From NCBI RefSeq assembly GCF_008831285.2, contig NC_045149.1, positions 6,625,500 through 6,689,499 on the forward strand: DNA of 64,000 nt, given 5' to 3'. Within the stretch, counting starts at the first letter, position 1, and each line of letters opens with the position of its first letter. Below the pieces are notes generated by a model. It made no database searches, was not told the origin of the DNA, and saw only the letters and a program-made list of their open reading frames with translations. This document shows, piece after piece, positions 10,301 to 23,485 of this stretch. Both the position numbers and the translations under genes were made by a program. The stretch comes from Nymphaea colorata (taxonomy: Eukaryota > Streptophyta > Magnoliopsida > Nymphaeales > Nymphaeaceae).

Positions 10301-13300
10301 GCTTTCTAAGTTTTTTGCCTTGGGTGAGTTGAAGCATTTGTACCAGGTAAAACATGACAGATAAGTCAACATCTTCACAAGAATAAATAGCAACCTAAAC
10401 TAGTGGACATCAAACATTCAATCCAATATCTTATATAGGTTCCAAGACTTCAACTTGTGAAATGTTTTATATCAACAACTTGGAGGAAGCAATTGCGTCC
10501 ATGGACTGCCATATTTGTGGCTGTGCAAATTCTATTTACAGGGATAACTTATTGGAGCTTGTCCACTGAAAGTCTTACAATCAAGTTTTTTAACTATTGA
10601 TTCACAAGTTAACTTACAATCAAGTGTTTTAACTATTGATTCACAAGTTATGGTACCAACAGTAAGCTCTGGAGTTTTATTGGATTCCAACTTAATCTTT
10701 ACAAGGAATTTCTGAATCATATCCATGTCAACAAGTTCAACAACAACGTTTATGCTGAGAATGCGCATAAACAACAAAAAAGGCAGGACGAAACACTGAA
10801 GCTACAAAGTTCTGCAAAGTCGTTGCTCAGCTGCAATAAAGCTTCATCAGTCTCTGTTACATGCTAGGATCGCTTTAGTTTTGGTTGCCTGAATCTTTGT
10901 CTTAACTAATGCCGGGAAAAAATGGTGTGTGATCAAAGTAGTAACCATGCACAGCTATGCATCACTTGTACTCAACCTGTCAACCATTGCTGCAACTGCA
11001 AAAGGACTGAGCAGAAACTAATGATCAAAACAGAAACGAAATCACTCTTCATGTAACAAATAGAAAACATGTATGGACATGTTACACTGTCAATGTTTTC
11101 ACTTCCTTTCGTTCTGTTGGGAGGAATTCTCTTTGAAACTCCACTTATGTCAGCATCCAAAGTGTCAAATTAGCTGTCTATAGGCTGTATTGATTTAAGA
11201 AGTTTATGCTAGGATCTGTAATAATTAGAAAGTAGATAAACTGAAAATGTTGAATGTCACTTGAGGAACCAAGATAATTATTAATTGATATATTAACCAG
11301 GAGAAATATACAGCAGCAGCCATTTCCTTTTTCAATATTTTTTGTTTCATGTCGTGTTGAAATACAATGAGACACCGGAGTCACCATTCTATTCTTGTCG
11401 ACCATAAGCGGCCGTGTCGAAACCACGCTATCTTCAAAATCAAGGACATGGCCACAAGAGCAGAGAACACAATAATAAATTGCCTTTGCACAAACGAGCA
11501 CAGTAAGCTCCAGATTTTCTGCTCATCTAAGAACGACTTATTAGTCCTCTTAAATGTTAAACATATTTTTCTTATAAAATGCAAATTGTATTACCTATAA
11601 ACACATAGATTAAACACCATAGTCTACCAATAATCAAAGAGTGAAGATTCAGAAGAAGATTGACATAAGCATAAACTACTCCTCTCAGGGCATCGGCATC
11701 AAGAGAGATGCGAAGTGCAGTGTCAGTTGCTGAAGTCCGTGAAGCGAAGCCCCAGTTAAGTGGACGGGTTGGACTTCTGACATGATTTAGTGGATCCAGA
11801 TCTGGATCCAATTGAATCTGGATCATGGTCCTGACACGAAGTGCTTGACTAAACTGTATTGGATGTAAATGGTTCGGCGGTACCTTATTATTTGGGTCAT
11901 TTCGAATCAGAGTCGGGCTTTGATTTGGATTCAGACTTGAAATTATGAATCTGAATTTGGGTCGTCCGACCAAGGTAAGACCAGATTTTATGTCTAACTG
12001 GGTCACATCCTCGTAGGATTTCAGACCCGAATGTGAATTTAGATAACTGAACCATACCGAGTCCAAGTGCAATTATAAATTGAAACTTTTTTGCCTTACT
12101 GGATCAGCTAATTGGATCTTACCGACCCACTAAACTGCTGAAAATTAGCCTTGAATGCAAAACCATGTATCCTTTTGTTCTCTTTTTATTGTCTAAATAC
12201 TTCGGAGTCCACAGCGAGCTTTTGAATGTGATCTACACGGTCCTTTGGTGACAAATCTCTATCTCATTTGCGGGAACTCGATGATTTTTTCAATGTTTAC
12301 TTAGGTAAAACATCTTTTAGCTTAAAATCCATAAAACATTACCTTTATATGCCTTTAAGGTTCTGACTTGTTTTGGGGTTTGAATGAATCGATCGACAAT
12401 ACATTCTTTAATTTGGTGTCACGCTTGCCATCGTTTGCAGCCCAAATCAGTGACACACTAATGTGACAATGCAAACACAAATAACTATACCAACTGAAGA
12501 TCCTTTGAATATTCAAAGAGGCCTTTCAAATATAATCCGAAATTTAAATCCAATTCAATGGTTCATCCATCATTGCCAATTCCGAATGAAAAGTGAAGGC
12601 AGAGCAGCGAGCAAGTCTTTTGGAAAATATTTTATTTGCTAGTTCTGTTTTCTCATTGCAGTTTTCAGATATTCGTGGATCAGCTTAACTCAATTTTGAA
12701 CCTTATTTTTGAACTAGAAAGGAAGGTTTGGTAACAAGAATAGCAGTGTTTCATGAACATGTCATGGCTTTCCAGTCTCTGGACATATTCATGAAACATT
12801 GTGTTCTAAAAAATATATTATATGTTTAAAAAATTAATAAGTTTATTTAGTCGGGTCTAATCAAAGTTAATCAAGTATGAGGGTTGAAAGCACGGTTTGT
12901 TTTTCCTTTTTAATGTTTGTATCATGTGTTTATGCATTCAAGGTTTTGACTTGTTTCTAACCTATCATACACCTTTCAACTGTATCATTGTTTGTCTTTC
13001 AAAGAAATAACATATTAAAACATGATAATAGCCATGAAATTCATGAGATTCGAACATCGAACCCCTTAGATGTAAACCCTACTAAGGGTTTGGTTGCTTA
13101 ATTTGTACCCGGGTTTGTGTTGGCTGAACCAACAGTAAGATCTGATCTGGATTAAAATCTTTTCGGGTCCAGCTCAAACCCGATCTGAATGCCATCCTAG
13201 GGGCAGGAAGGCCATTTTCTGCAATCAATGATGGGACAGAGGTAAATATTCCCTACCAGAGACTTCCATCCTCGCCTTCTTACGAGGGCGAGAAGAGGGA

Positions 13301-13370
13301 GGAGGATTAGAGGCTGAGGCCATTTCTGAAGGGAAAAAGAAAAGTCGGCAAAATCCGCGAGGAAAATTCC
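10301..13370. other. Intergenic upstream of the RAF2-like gene
   Basis: No gene recognised. About 11,758-12,070 is rich in 'ggatccagatctggatcc' and 'gaatctgaat' type blocks that resemble the repeat family at 38,120 and 52,228. 13,200-13,370 becomes GC-richer and is the probable promoter and 5' UTR of the next gene; I could not place a clear TATA box. Confidence 0.5.
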
Positions 13371-15125
13371 ATGGCCGCTCACCTCTACTCCATCCCAGCC
13401 CCAACTCTGCCCAGCACGACGCTCCGGCGACCCCTCGCCGGCGCCGGAGCGAGAGTAGCAACGGGATGGGGGACGGAGCTTGGGAGACGGGATGTGAGGT
13501 TGGTGGGGAGGGCGGCAGCAGGAAGCGACATCTTGGGGGATATAGGGGCAAGGGACCCTTTCCCCCAGGAGTTGGAGAGCAACTTCTGCGACAGGGTGAT
13601 CGGTAACGCCAACACTGAGCACCAGATCCTTGTTCCAGTGAGCTCAGCTCTCTCTCTCTGGAACCAGGAATGCCGCCCTCTCTCCCCCTCAGACACTCCC
13701 TTCTCCTACGACGACGCCCAGAATTTCCTTAGAAAGGTGCGCTTCATCGAACTTTCACGCCTCCTTCTTTATCTTCTGCTGTCTGTTCTTTTGCTTCTGC
13801 ACGTTTTCTCTAATTCTTTGGACGATTCTTGAGGGAATGAATGAGCTTCGAAAAATTAGATTGGTCGACTGACTTATTGTTGACTCTTAAAGACTTTTAG
13901 TTGACGTTCTTCCTTCCACATGTTGGAGCCCTTTTGGATAATGAAATTACATTTCTGCAGGTTGTCGGATGGCGATTGGTTGATAAGGATGGCACCTTGA
14001 GGTTGCATTGTTTGTGGAAGTTGAAGGATTCGGCATCTTCTGATGAACTTGTTTCCAGGATACGTAGAGCGGTTGGACACACGGGCCACTGCCCAGAATT
14101 TTTCATTGAAAATTCAACTCATGTTACCGCAGAACTGTGGAGTTCAAGTATAGGTAATCTGAAGTTCATAATTGGTGCTGAGTTTGCATATCTTGTTTTT
14201 TGTTTATTATTGCATGGTAGAAATTTCTTTTTCGTTCCAAATAACTTCTTTTAGTTTCTAGATTTTTTGTAATTATATTGCTTATAAAGAATAGTGATAT
14301 GGGATTTGGATTGCATAGCATGGTTTGAAAAATATGGTGCTTAGTCGCGAAATTGTAACTCTTCAAAATTAGATATGTCAAGAATCTCTCTTTTCTTTGG
14401 GTAATCAAACCAGGATATAGTTCATAATAAGAATGCAACGATTGAACTTTATGTACTTAAACTAATCGAGAAGCCTAATAGGATTATGTACTTTTAGGTG
14501 TCTAAATCTTCTTCCGAGCTACCAATTGCTTCCATAGAGTACTTGGAATCCATGAGCCCACATTGCAAGCTCCTTCAAGTGGCTTCTAGTCCTAAAGTCT
14601 TCCCTTTTTCCTCGACCGAATCTACAACATCCTGAGTTGTGCTTTTGATTATGAAACCGTCCTTAACTGAAAGTTTCTTTGATGGCGGTGAATCACGTGG
14701 GCTTTTTCTAATAATTTTTGGAGGGTCTCACGTTCTTGACATGCAATAGAATTTGCCACCTATTTTACATAAAAACTATATATGTATATATTCTATGGTC
14801 AAGTGATTATGTAGACTTCAAGTAATAACTCAAGTCTCTCACTCTGACTCGAATTCGAAGGCTTAAAGCCGAAATCTCCTAGCCAAAGGGGTGGATTAGC
14901 ATAAAACGGGAAGGTGCTTTTATAATGCATGAATAATTCTTTTGGCACTTTATTACCATGTCAAACGTTTGTAATATTTTCTTTGTTGTTTCCTTAATGT
15001 GTGATTTTAATAAATTTCCTTTTCAACTTGCAGGGGGGCTGAGTATGAATGATTTTATCATAGCAGCAAAGATAGACAGGGTTAAAACGTCTGACCTCCT
15101 TCCCAAGAAAAGAGTTTGGGCATAA
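13371..15125 (+). CDS. RAF2: Plastid PCD-like RuBisCO assembly factor (RAF2/SDIRIP1 family)
   Basis: Exons 13,371-13,736, 13,961-14,153 and 15,034-15,125 join through GT-AG introns of 224 and 880 bp into 216 codons, close to the roughly 220 of plant relatives. Residues 1-50 are rich in Ala, Arg, Ser and Thr, as in a plastid transit peptide. Conserved blocks follow: 'DILGDIGARDPFPQELES', 'NANTEHQILVP', then a pterin-4a-carbinolamine dehydratase-like fold (about 115-205) ending 'GGLSMNDFIIAAKID' and 'LLPKKRVWA'. Enzymes carry a His-His-Pro-Glu-Trp motif; here it reads His165-Cys-Pro-Glu-Phe, so the second His is lost, in keeping with a chaperone role. Family members help RuBisCO assembly in the stroma, and the Arabidopsis relative SDIRIP1 was also tied to ABA and salt signalling. 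The start ATG sits in 'ttccatggcc' with no better upstream choice. Confidence 0.93.
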
Positions 15126-18100
15126 TCTACATATCATAACTTGTGTCGCAGCTCTGTAGTTACGTTATTCATTGAGAAAAATGATGCCATTCTTTACCAA
15201 ACAGAAGGGTCATGTTAAATGGAAAAAAAGGGAACCCTTTTAGTAGTCTATCTCCCTAATCCCAGGTTATTGGACGTTGTCCTCTCGACCTCTTGCTTAC
15301 ATGCTCTGCTGCTAACTGAATAAAGGCCTGCTCGAGAGGAAACTGAAAATTTTGTCTAAGGGCAAGGTAAGTCTACTAGCCCTTTGATGTATTGTTCGTC
15401 ACCAGATGGAAATGGTCTTCCTCGTGCTGTGGTTTAATGAAATTGGTGTTTTTTCCTCATGTTTATTCTTCTCGCAAAAAGGGGTGGCTTTGGTGAGCTA
15501 ATCGATTGTACAATCTGAGTTGATTTCATTGTCGATGCAAAACTACTATGCTTGAAACCCTTCTCCTGTAAACCTTTCACACAGGGCGTGTTCCAACGTG
15601 AACCTGTAAGCATCTTCCAGTTTTTCTGTTGTGCAGCAGAGGTGCCCCAAGAAACGAAAAGACAGGTTCGATTATGGATCACATGACCTCCTCCATCATT
15701 CAGACGCACGAAGAAGTCTCTTTATTCATTACACGCGCATCTAGAATTTTGCAGGCATGAAGAAAACTCTACCTGTTTCATTTACAATAGATATCGGATA
15801 CGAACGTACACACCACGCATAATTGGAGAGAGGGGGATGCATTCTGCTGACAGGTTTGCAACAAAATTACAAACTAATGTCCTACCTAGATGCATAGCTT
15901 AAAATCCTTGATAGATAACAGGAATAGTAATATGAAGCACATATAAATTGCTACTAACCAAGAAAATAGTTGAGATCGAATCGCTATCGGTTTGTATTTC
16001 CCAACCACGTCTGGTACTGTGTAGTGATGAGAGGCACAGTAAGCACCACCAAGGGCTGGCTTGGTGACTTGGTAAGGTGAAAACCTGACATATGAGGAGG
16101 CGCGTTTGTTTATCTACTCTCCTCGAAGCTACCATCCCCCGGAAATGAAATAGTAGATTTCCTGTGAGTGGAAGGGAACCCACCATACCCAAGTGAGAGG
16201 CTGAAGCCCAATTCTTTTCTTTCTTCGGATTTATAGCTGTTTGAGGACTTGGGTGGTCCTACTCCAATAGTACACCATTCAACTTAAGTGTCGTGCATGA
16301 TACCATTTACAGTACAGAAGAATAGCATCTGAAAATTGAACTGAGGATGTGTCGGCAGTGTGCTACTAAGGTTGACCAGCTATATGTTATGCCCCTCGGG
16401 CCAAAATAGTAGATTATTCAGAGACGGTGGAATGCAGGGCAGCAGGAGAGATGCAAAGTAGGGGTTCATAAGGTAGTAAACAACCAATGTACCCTTTTGA
16501 TAAAGAACAGAGTCTGAACTCGAAACCCCCAAATGGGGAGTTCTGTTTCCCTTTGCTGTATATCTTCATTTTTATGATAAAGCGAGAAGGGGTTTACCAA
16601 ATCTCAGCTTTACCAGGAAAAAAAAAAAGAAAAAACTTCATCTTTTGAACTTCTACCATTGAAATGATTTTGTCCATAACTTCTTAGTTGCAAGGAAATG
16701 TAGAGTTAAAAATTCAGGCAGGTAGGCTAAAGCAACAGGGAGAGTTTACATGTGAGTAAGGGGAGAATACCTTGAGAACTTTCACACCAAGAGAATCAGA
16801 AAAAAACATGGCAAGCACGTAGGTTCTCGGTTAACAAATTTGCCGCATTCAGAAAAGCTGTTGTTCCCATTGCCATTCAGAAATCGAAGAGTTAAATGTT
16901 CTCTTGGAATGGAGGGATTCTCTAGGACAGTTGGATATGTTGTGGGAGAACCACAAAAACTAATCCTCTTGTTCAGCAATAATATTTCCATACATGAATT
17001 CAAGTATTTCGACCTGCCTATACACTAACACACTTTGGTTGCCCGTTTATAATATTCATAAGATGATCTAGTCGACACTGAAGGCTTACTGCAAAAGAAA
17101 TTTTTTGTGGCATTCAAGCTGAGAGAAAGTTCGAGACTATTTCTTGTCATGCTTTGGCTACCTTGTAAGATGAATAGGTATCACACGTTTTATGTGATTT
17201 GTATCTTCGCCTGAGAAAGAGAGCAGTCAGGAAACACCGCACAGGTGCCCTCCTTGCAGACATGGTCCATGAAACTTGGTCATTAGCTCGTCTTTTTCAT
17301 AAGTGGTGACAAAGTTGAGTGCATTACCACCAATTCTCGTTAAGGTCCTGCGTACTGTAATTTCGGAATTTGAACGATTTATCCAGGTAAATATTTCTTT
17401 AAGACAAACTGAAACACATCTGAAATTTCACCATTAACAACTATGCCATACTTATCACGACTGAAGGAGTTACCACAATGATGAAGTATGGCTTATCACT
17501 GGTTCTAACTGAAGGGAGTAACTTACCGCAAAGAGTTACCACAACGTGCTACTCTTTAACTGAAGGGAGTAACTGTAAGTTTCACGTAGGTCCTGAAGCA
17601 GTCGTGGAGTTGGAGGCAAGGGAAAGGAGAAGGGGCTTTGGACTTGTTGAGGTTTCTCCCTATTGTGGATGCAAAGCTCTACTGAACTTGTGAAATTCTC
17701 AAAGACAAGATTCTCTGTTTTACAGTTTTACATGGGCCTTAGGTACTAAAGCAGGTTAAATCCACGCCACAATGCCTCTCGCTTCCAGAAGGATTTTTTG
17801 TTTCCCACTTCAAATTTTCACAAGATTATAAAACAAAATACATTTCCTTCAGAAAATTTTTTAAGTATGGTATGAGAAAATTCACATGCAGATCGATATA
17901 ATACCCAAAAGTCCCAAATAATTTACTTTCAGAACACATCCTTCAAATTAAAGGCGAGTCTCAACTAGGAGGCCTACTGGAACCACTGGAATAGCAAATG
18001 CCTCTTTGAAAGACAAGGCTATAATAGATCGTTGTTCAACTAGTGGTGATAACCATGTCTGCTCTTAGCGCTGTCTTAACGTAAAGACTGATATTCATTG

Positions 18101-18686
18101 AAGAATGCAGATTAGAAGACGTGGATTACTATATATTAAAACCTCACAGTTAGGGAGACATTCAGTTTAAAGCCCATTAGAGCAAGGTACTTACTTTTCT
18201 TTCTTTTCTAATTAATCTTGGTATACTTCATAAAATTTAATTGCAGCAGCGGTTTTGGTGCCAATTTGCAGAAGTTTCAAGAACGATCCTCCTGATTCTC
18301 AGAATCAGCAAAGATACTTCAGCTGGCAAAGCTATAATATCAAGCATCAACATAATTACATGCTTTTCTCTTTAGGCAATTAACAATAGATGCTTGTGTC
18401 TTCTGTCCCCGTTGAAAAAGTGAAAGTGGAAGCAACTAAGCAGCATTTAGGGTGACATGCTGTCGAAAGGAATCAACTAATTGGATCTGCCATGCCGAGC
18501 TGCTTGACAAATATGTTTTCCTAACCCATTTGCACATTCCCTATGAGCATGGTCGGTGTGACTCCTACTTTTTCTATGGGCAGGTCACCTTTCCAATGAT
18601 AAAATTGAGAGTTGGGACTTCTTACTATTTTATTCAGTGACAGACAAACCACTCATGAGGTAGGAGAAGCTTGTCTCCATGTAAGT
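15126..18686. other. Intergenic with SINE-like scraps
   Basis: 15,126-15,400 should contain the 3' UTR of the upstream gene. 16,045-16,215 has a tRNA-like A-box string ('ggctggcttggtgacttggt') and a 'gagaggctgaagccc' segment that recurs at 40,140. 17,465-17,580 repeats 'aactgaagggagtaact' and 'gagttaccacaa' two to three times. No gene is supported. Confidence 0.5.
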
Positions 18687-18935
18687 TAGTTAGCGTAATG
18701 GATGGGGGCGGGGGCTGGTAGGCGGCCAGCCTCCTTTTCGAATCCTTAGGACATCAAATCTCTGTGCTGTAAGAGAGGGGTTACTGATGAGTAAGTTGAA
18801 AGATGACATGGGTAATATCCCGAAACACCGGAAACAGACCACATGCGCTAGAAGGAAGGGTGGCTGGGTGGGGGCTTCGGCCTTGGGCTCTCCCTCGGCC
18901 TCACTCACTCGGAGGTAGGATAAGCTTTTTGTTCC
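18687..18935 (+). repeat. SINE-like element (family 2)
   Basis: An A-box-like 'tagttagcgtaatgga' is followed by a B-box-like 'tttcgaatcct' (18,737) and a GC-rich body including 'gggggcttcggccttgggct'. Related GC-rich tails occur near 37,600, 40,140, 41,410 and 45,800. Exact ends were not determined. Confidence 0.42.
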
Positions 18936-19561
18936 GCTTTCTTTTGCCAAGAAATTGCACTGTACCATGGTTAATTAGATTTTAAAGGCACCAAAGTGGC
19001 AGAAAGATTGCCAACAATCCAATTAAGGGTTAAAAGTAAAGGTGATTAAGAGTGATATATTTCTTCTCATGAGGTGATTTGAGATCCTGTATCATTGATT
19101 TCTAACTTGTGCCATAAATTATAAACCTCGCAATCTTGAACTTCATGGATCTCAGAATCAGAAACTCTCCCCTTGAAATCTTTGAATCTGAATGAAAATT
19201 TGAAAATGAGGATTCTAAATCCATAGCTTGCCAACAGAACTATTAACTTAAAATGGGTCCTATGCTGAATCAAACCCTTGAAACTATGATTGAAACAGTC
19301 AAATAACTCGGTGTAATTTGGTCAGAAGTGAAAAATTCCACAATAATTTCCATAATTCATTCATTAAAAAAGGATGTAACTTTGACAAGAACTAGTAATT
19401 ACATTGGCTGGTCGATAGCAGTTGACGATGGGGATTCCATAAAATTCCGAAAATGCGAAGTGGTAGATAATCAGATCAGCTATCTACTTCCAAACATCAC
19501 TTTGTCTAAACTTCTCTGTGCTGATAACAAGTTGATGAATAAGTGACACTATAGTTTCATG

Positions 19562-19595
<34 letters not shown>

Positions 19596-20499
19596 CGTAT
19601 ATGTCCAGGAAAAGTCCTTAGAATGGGGTGGAAGAGAACTTTTTAATTTCCACAAATATTTTTCCAGATCCTTTCCAGGTCGGTGGAAAATTTATGGGCG
19701 TTTGAAGTGTGGAAAAAGGCTACGAACACATGGAAAATAGTCTGCCGTGGTCTTTTTTCCATGCCTATCAAACGGCCCCAAGACTTTAGTGCTTACCTTT
19801 TTAGAAAAGGAAATGATGCAGATGTAATCAACGTACCTTTTATATATGCAAAAAAAAAAACATAAAAATCATGTTCCTTTGACCATGTAAGCAAATTAAT
19901 GCACTTAATTTTAAAAATTTGAACGTTTTTTACACATTTTAGAAACATCCTTCTTATAAATTCACGATCTTTTAAATTTAACCGACACATTCATATGATA
20001 GTGATAGACCGTAGTGATAACGAGTGGGAAATATTAAAAACGAAAAAACTAGTTAGATCAGTCGTAAATAGTCGATTTATGGCTTTTCAACATATCTATT
20101 TCACCAAACTAAATTAAACGACACAAGTAGTAAGATCCAAGTTAGATTGTGTGCGTAAATGACAATTAACTTAAAAAGAGTGGGAAATATATAAATGACA
20201 ATTGACAACTTAACTTGAGTGGGAAATAGATATGTATGAGCAATTCGATCTCTATGTATGGACACTCATCCACCAAAAAACCATGAGCCCTACGATGAAT
20301 CATCCAGTCGGTAAGAAAAAGCTTTCTAGAAAATAAATGGCAATTGACAATTTTAACTTAAAAAGTTTCATCACCAACTCACTTGACTATAGAGATCAAA
20401 TTGTTCATAATTTGTGTTCAAAAGTTCCTCTCTCCCTCTCTTTCTTCCTACCAGCGTCCGCATCAAGCAGCGTGTAAGAGAAGTTCAAGCAGAAAGTGT
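18936..20499. other. Intergenic with (TA)n and a repeat
   Basis: A TA array runs 19,563-19,594. It is followed by about 190 bp (19,606-19,795) starting 'aggaaaagtccttagaatgg' and ending 'atcaaacggccccaag'. A similar phrase 'agaatagggtggaagagaa' occurs at 54,713, so this is probably a dispersed element. The rest shows no gene. Confidence 0.5.
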
Positions 20500-20664
20500 G
20501 TATATATATATATATATATGCTGAATGGTTATTTTTTTATTTTGTCTTGATAAAAACTGTCGCAAAAGGTACATTTGTCACTAAAAATCGTAGTTAAGAA
20601 ATTGGGCATCACAAATACGTATTTTTGCAACAGTTTTTAGCTACATAAAATTAAAAACAACCAT
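20500..20664. mobile_element. Foldback MITE with 5' TA tract (family M1)
   Basis: A TA tract (20,500-20,519) is followed after five bases by a 140-bp foldback (20,525-20,664). Its left arm has 'atggttattttttt' and 'aaaaactgtcgcaaaa'; its right arm, read in complement, has 'atggttgtttttaattttat' and 'aaaaactgttgcaaaa'. The inverted repeats are about 45 bp with mismatches. No open frame. Relatives: 31,681-32,030 and 50,529-50,975. Confidence 0.8.
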
Positions 20665-20697
20665 CCAAGCATACATGCAGCCAACTGATTTCAATTC

Positions 20698-20699
20698 TC

Positions 20700-20788
<89 letters not shown>
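20698..20788. repeat. (CT)n-(TA)n compound microsatellite
   Basis: About 20 bp of CT runs directly into about 70 bp of TA with one interruption (tctata at 20,760). It lies 34 bp beyond the MITE, so the MITE has TA tracts on both sides. Confidence 0.95.
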
Positions 20789-20794
<6 letters not shown>

Positions 20795-21799
20795 CCATTG
20801 AATCTTAGAGTAGACTCGATGATTGTGCAAAAAAGAAAAAAAGAAGGAAATGAGAGAGAAAGAATATGCTAGAAGCCTAGAGAGAGAGAGAGAGAGAGAG
20901 AAACAAGAAAGTTGAAAAAATCAGCTGAAAAGTGAGATTTGTTGAACCCATTCCACATGCACACTTGGAAGTCAAACACGAGGAGAAAGCATTTCCAATG
21001 GACAAAAGAAGAGTACTGAAAAAAGTTGTATAGACTTTACGCCCTAAAGTCGGGTTGGGCTTAGGGTCAAACACGCAGATGTTGGGTCGTAATCAGGTTT
21101 GAAGTTGAAACCTGAGCCATTGATGGCTTCTCTTCTCCCCTCCCTCATTAAACCGCACCGGGGAAAAAGAAAGATACGGGGGACATTTGGTCAAGGATAT
21201 TAAGATCGTGGGCTTGCATGTTCACGGACATTTAGTCAAGAAACCACCTTTTCAAGACCAATAGTTCCGAAACTTTCTCAAGCGTCTTCAACTCTGCTCA
21301 TCAATGTTGGTGGTTGCCCATTGAATCTCTTGTTTCCATCTTAATTTGGGTCGCTGTTTTGGTAAATGATGCTTCATCTTCTTCCTCTTTATGCTTTACG
21401 CCAATTTTGCAGGAGAATTGCAGAGCAGAATCAATGTACTTTTATTTCTGATATTGGAAGCAATTGCCAATTGGGAAACCATCTTTTAGCAGAAATCTTT
21501 TTTTTTTTTCTTTTGGATGAATTTAATTTGGGGTTGATGACAGCGTAGCCTTTAAGAAGTTATGCAGGCCTGAAAAGAAAAAGATGGGTGCTAATTAAAC
21601 GTTTCACTGCTGTAACAGGAAAAATCTGCTTTTAATCTTCCTATTCAAATCAAACTAGTAGGTGATCAATTCAATTTATTAGCTGGAAAAAGAAGATGGT
21701 TGCTAATCAAACATTTCACTGTTTATGAAATGAAAGATCAGCTTTGAGAAAAAAAATTTTTAAAAAAAACGAGTAATTTTAGGCATTCAAAATGAAGTT
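20789..21799. other. Intergenic, no gene seen
   Basis: Short GA tract at 20,880-20,900. Open frames here are short and unrecognised. Confidence 0.5.
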
Positions 21800-22168
21800 G
21801 TAGATGGGTTGGATCCATAGTCACAAAAATCGTGTTTTTTTTTTTGAAAAAAGTTTTTTTTTTTGGAAAAAAAAAAGTGATAAATTAGATTGTCATTTAA
21901 AACTTAAAAAACGTTAAAAACTTTTTCATGTTTTTTTCAGTTTTTTAATGTCAAACAGTTTTTTTTTTATATTTTATTTGTTACAAATCTACTTATTTTT
22001 TGATGTTTGTGTCATTAATTTCTCACTTATTTTATTTTCTTTCTACTTTTAGTTTTTTTTTTTTTAATTTTTGAAAGTTTACCGTTTTTTCTTAAGCTAT
22101 TATAGCTGAGAAAAACTTTGTCGTTTAAAACTCTGAAATGCTATTTGTGACTGTGGGTGGATCTACCT
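21800..22168. mobile_element. MITE-like element with AGTCACAAA inverted ends
   Basis: The left end 'ggatccatagtcacaaaaat' pairs with the complement of the right end, 'gatccacccacagtcacaaa'. The interior is T-rich with no coding capacity. A second copy with the same interior order and right end ('tttttgtgactatatgattg') is at about 63,400-63,645. Confidence 0.6.
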
Positions 22169-22190
22169 AGTGTCTACATCACATCAAAAT

Positions 22191-22345
22191 CACTACACGA
22201 AAAAACAAGGATCCACCGTTTAGCCATGGGTGAAAGTCAATTTTTACCAATGTCCGAAACGGTGTCGATAAACATCCCCATCCAAACATTGATTAACATC
22301 GGCCTTCACCGATGCGTCCGAGATATATGTCGCTAAATGGATTGA
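22191..22345 (+). mobile_element. CACTA-like MITE fragment, left end only
   Basis: Begins 'cactacacgaaaaaacaagg' and then carries 'catcggccttcaccgatg' type motifs like the complete copy at 53,169-53,443. No right terminus was found. Confidence 0.5.
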
Positions 22346-23039
22346 TCCATCTGGTCTAGAAGCCGAAGATCCAAGTCCGCTAGCTCCGACTTTCTAAGAT
22401 CATTTTGAGGTTGGAAAATGAACTGAGATCCAAGATTTAGTATGTTCATCTGGATCTGACCCATTTATGTCATGTTTCAATTGGGGAGGTCCATATGGGC
22501 AGCTGAGCTAGCTAGATAGACCTGACAAAGCATCACCAGGAACTCCATTATGGGCAAGTTGCATTTGAGATCCACAGTGCTCTTCATCTGCCCAAGTTGG
22601 TTGATTGGCACAAGCCTTTTCAGTCTAGTCTGTAATTTATACAATCAAAAAGCAAAGCAAGAGGGGCAGTTCTGTTCTGTCTTTATTTATTTGAATCAGT
22701 AAAAGATGGGACAGGACCAGGCCCTGTACTGACCTTGGTCAGGGTCAGGTTAGATACAACCTAACTTTAGGTTCAATAACTTGTGAATTGACTTGGTCTG
22801 CATATGTATATGTATGTGTACTTGTTGAGAGTATATTTATTTTGTATAAGGGTAGAATATTTATACATTTTTACTACCTGCCCAAGTTTTTTTTTTTTCT
22901 TTTTTTTAAATGTCTCTGGTGGGACCCACCATGCCGGGGGACACGTGGCAGCACTGCGCCAAGTGGATTTGTTGTATTCTGATGTTACATGTGGAAGCCA
23001 TGACATGTGTTTGGTGCAGTAGGAGCGAATCTTTATCTG
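22346..23039. other. Intergenic, no gene seen
   Basis: Unassigned DNA with a T-rich stretch at 22,888-22,908. Confidence 0.5.
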
Positions 23040-23265
23040 CCTGCATAGAGGGATTCGAGTTTTCCTGAATCGGCCGATTCATGTCGGAAAAACCGGTTTC
23101 ATTCCGATGCCGATTCAAGTTTTGACTAGTTTTTAACATGTTTTACCGTTTATTATTTCCCCACTTATTTTTAATTGATTTTTTTACTTATTTCATTGCG
23201 AATAACCGATTCACTTGAATCGAGTAATCGGCCGATCCGGCGAATTGGTGAACCAATTTTATATC
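23040..23265. repeat. Dispersed repeat with AATCGGCCGATTC motif
   Basis: The left side has 'gaatcggccgattcatg' and the right side has 'gaatcgagtaatcggccgat', an inverted-type arrangement around an AT-rich core. Similar 'aatcagccgattcatacc' is at about 674-694. Probably a non-autonomous DNA element; class not determined. Confidence 0.45.
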
Positions 23266-23324
23266 TTCCAGAGGTTAACGACCCACTCCATGAAAGAAAA
23301 GCCTGAAAGATCATTCACTTATTC

Positions 23325-23485
23325 TTAATTAAAGTTTCTAAGCTTTGACTAGACGTGAAATATCATTTTTCAAAACTTTAATATTAAATAACTGAATTTT
23401 TTTAAAATTTACATGTAATTTTTTTTTTTTAAATTTGAAGTGAGGCCAGGCCCAAGTGGGCCCTACCTTGGCTCCGCTCATGGCT
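23325..23485. repeat. Second copy of the repeat module at 335-490
   Basis: Shares 'cttaattaaagttt', 'aaatatcatttttcaaaa' and 'ttacatgtaatttttttttt' in order with the copy at the window start, followed by a GGCC-rich end. Its plus-strand end resembles a short phrase near 43,320-43,382. Confidence 0.55.

Noticed and set aside
11572-12072. 166-codon open frame on the minus strand
   Set aside because: It is built on repeat family F-like DNA with 'ggatccagatctgg' blocks. No recognisable domain.
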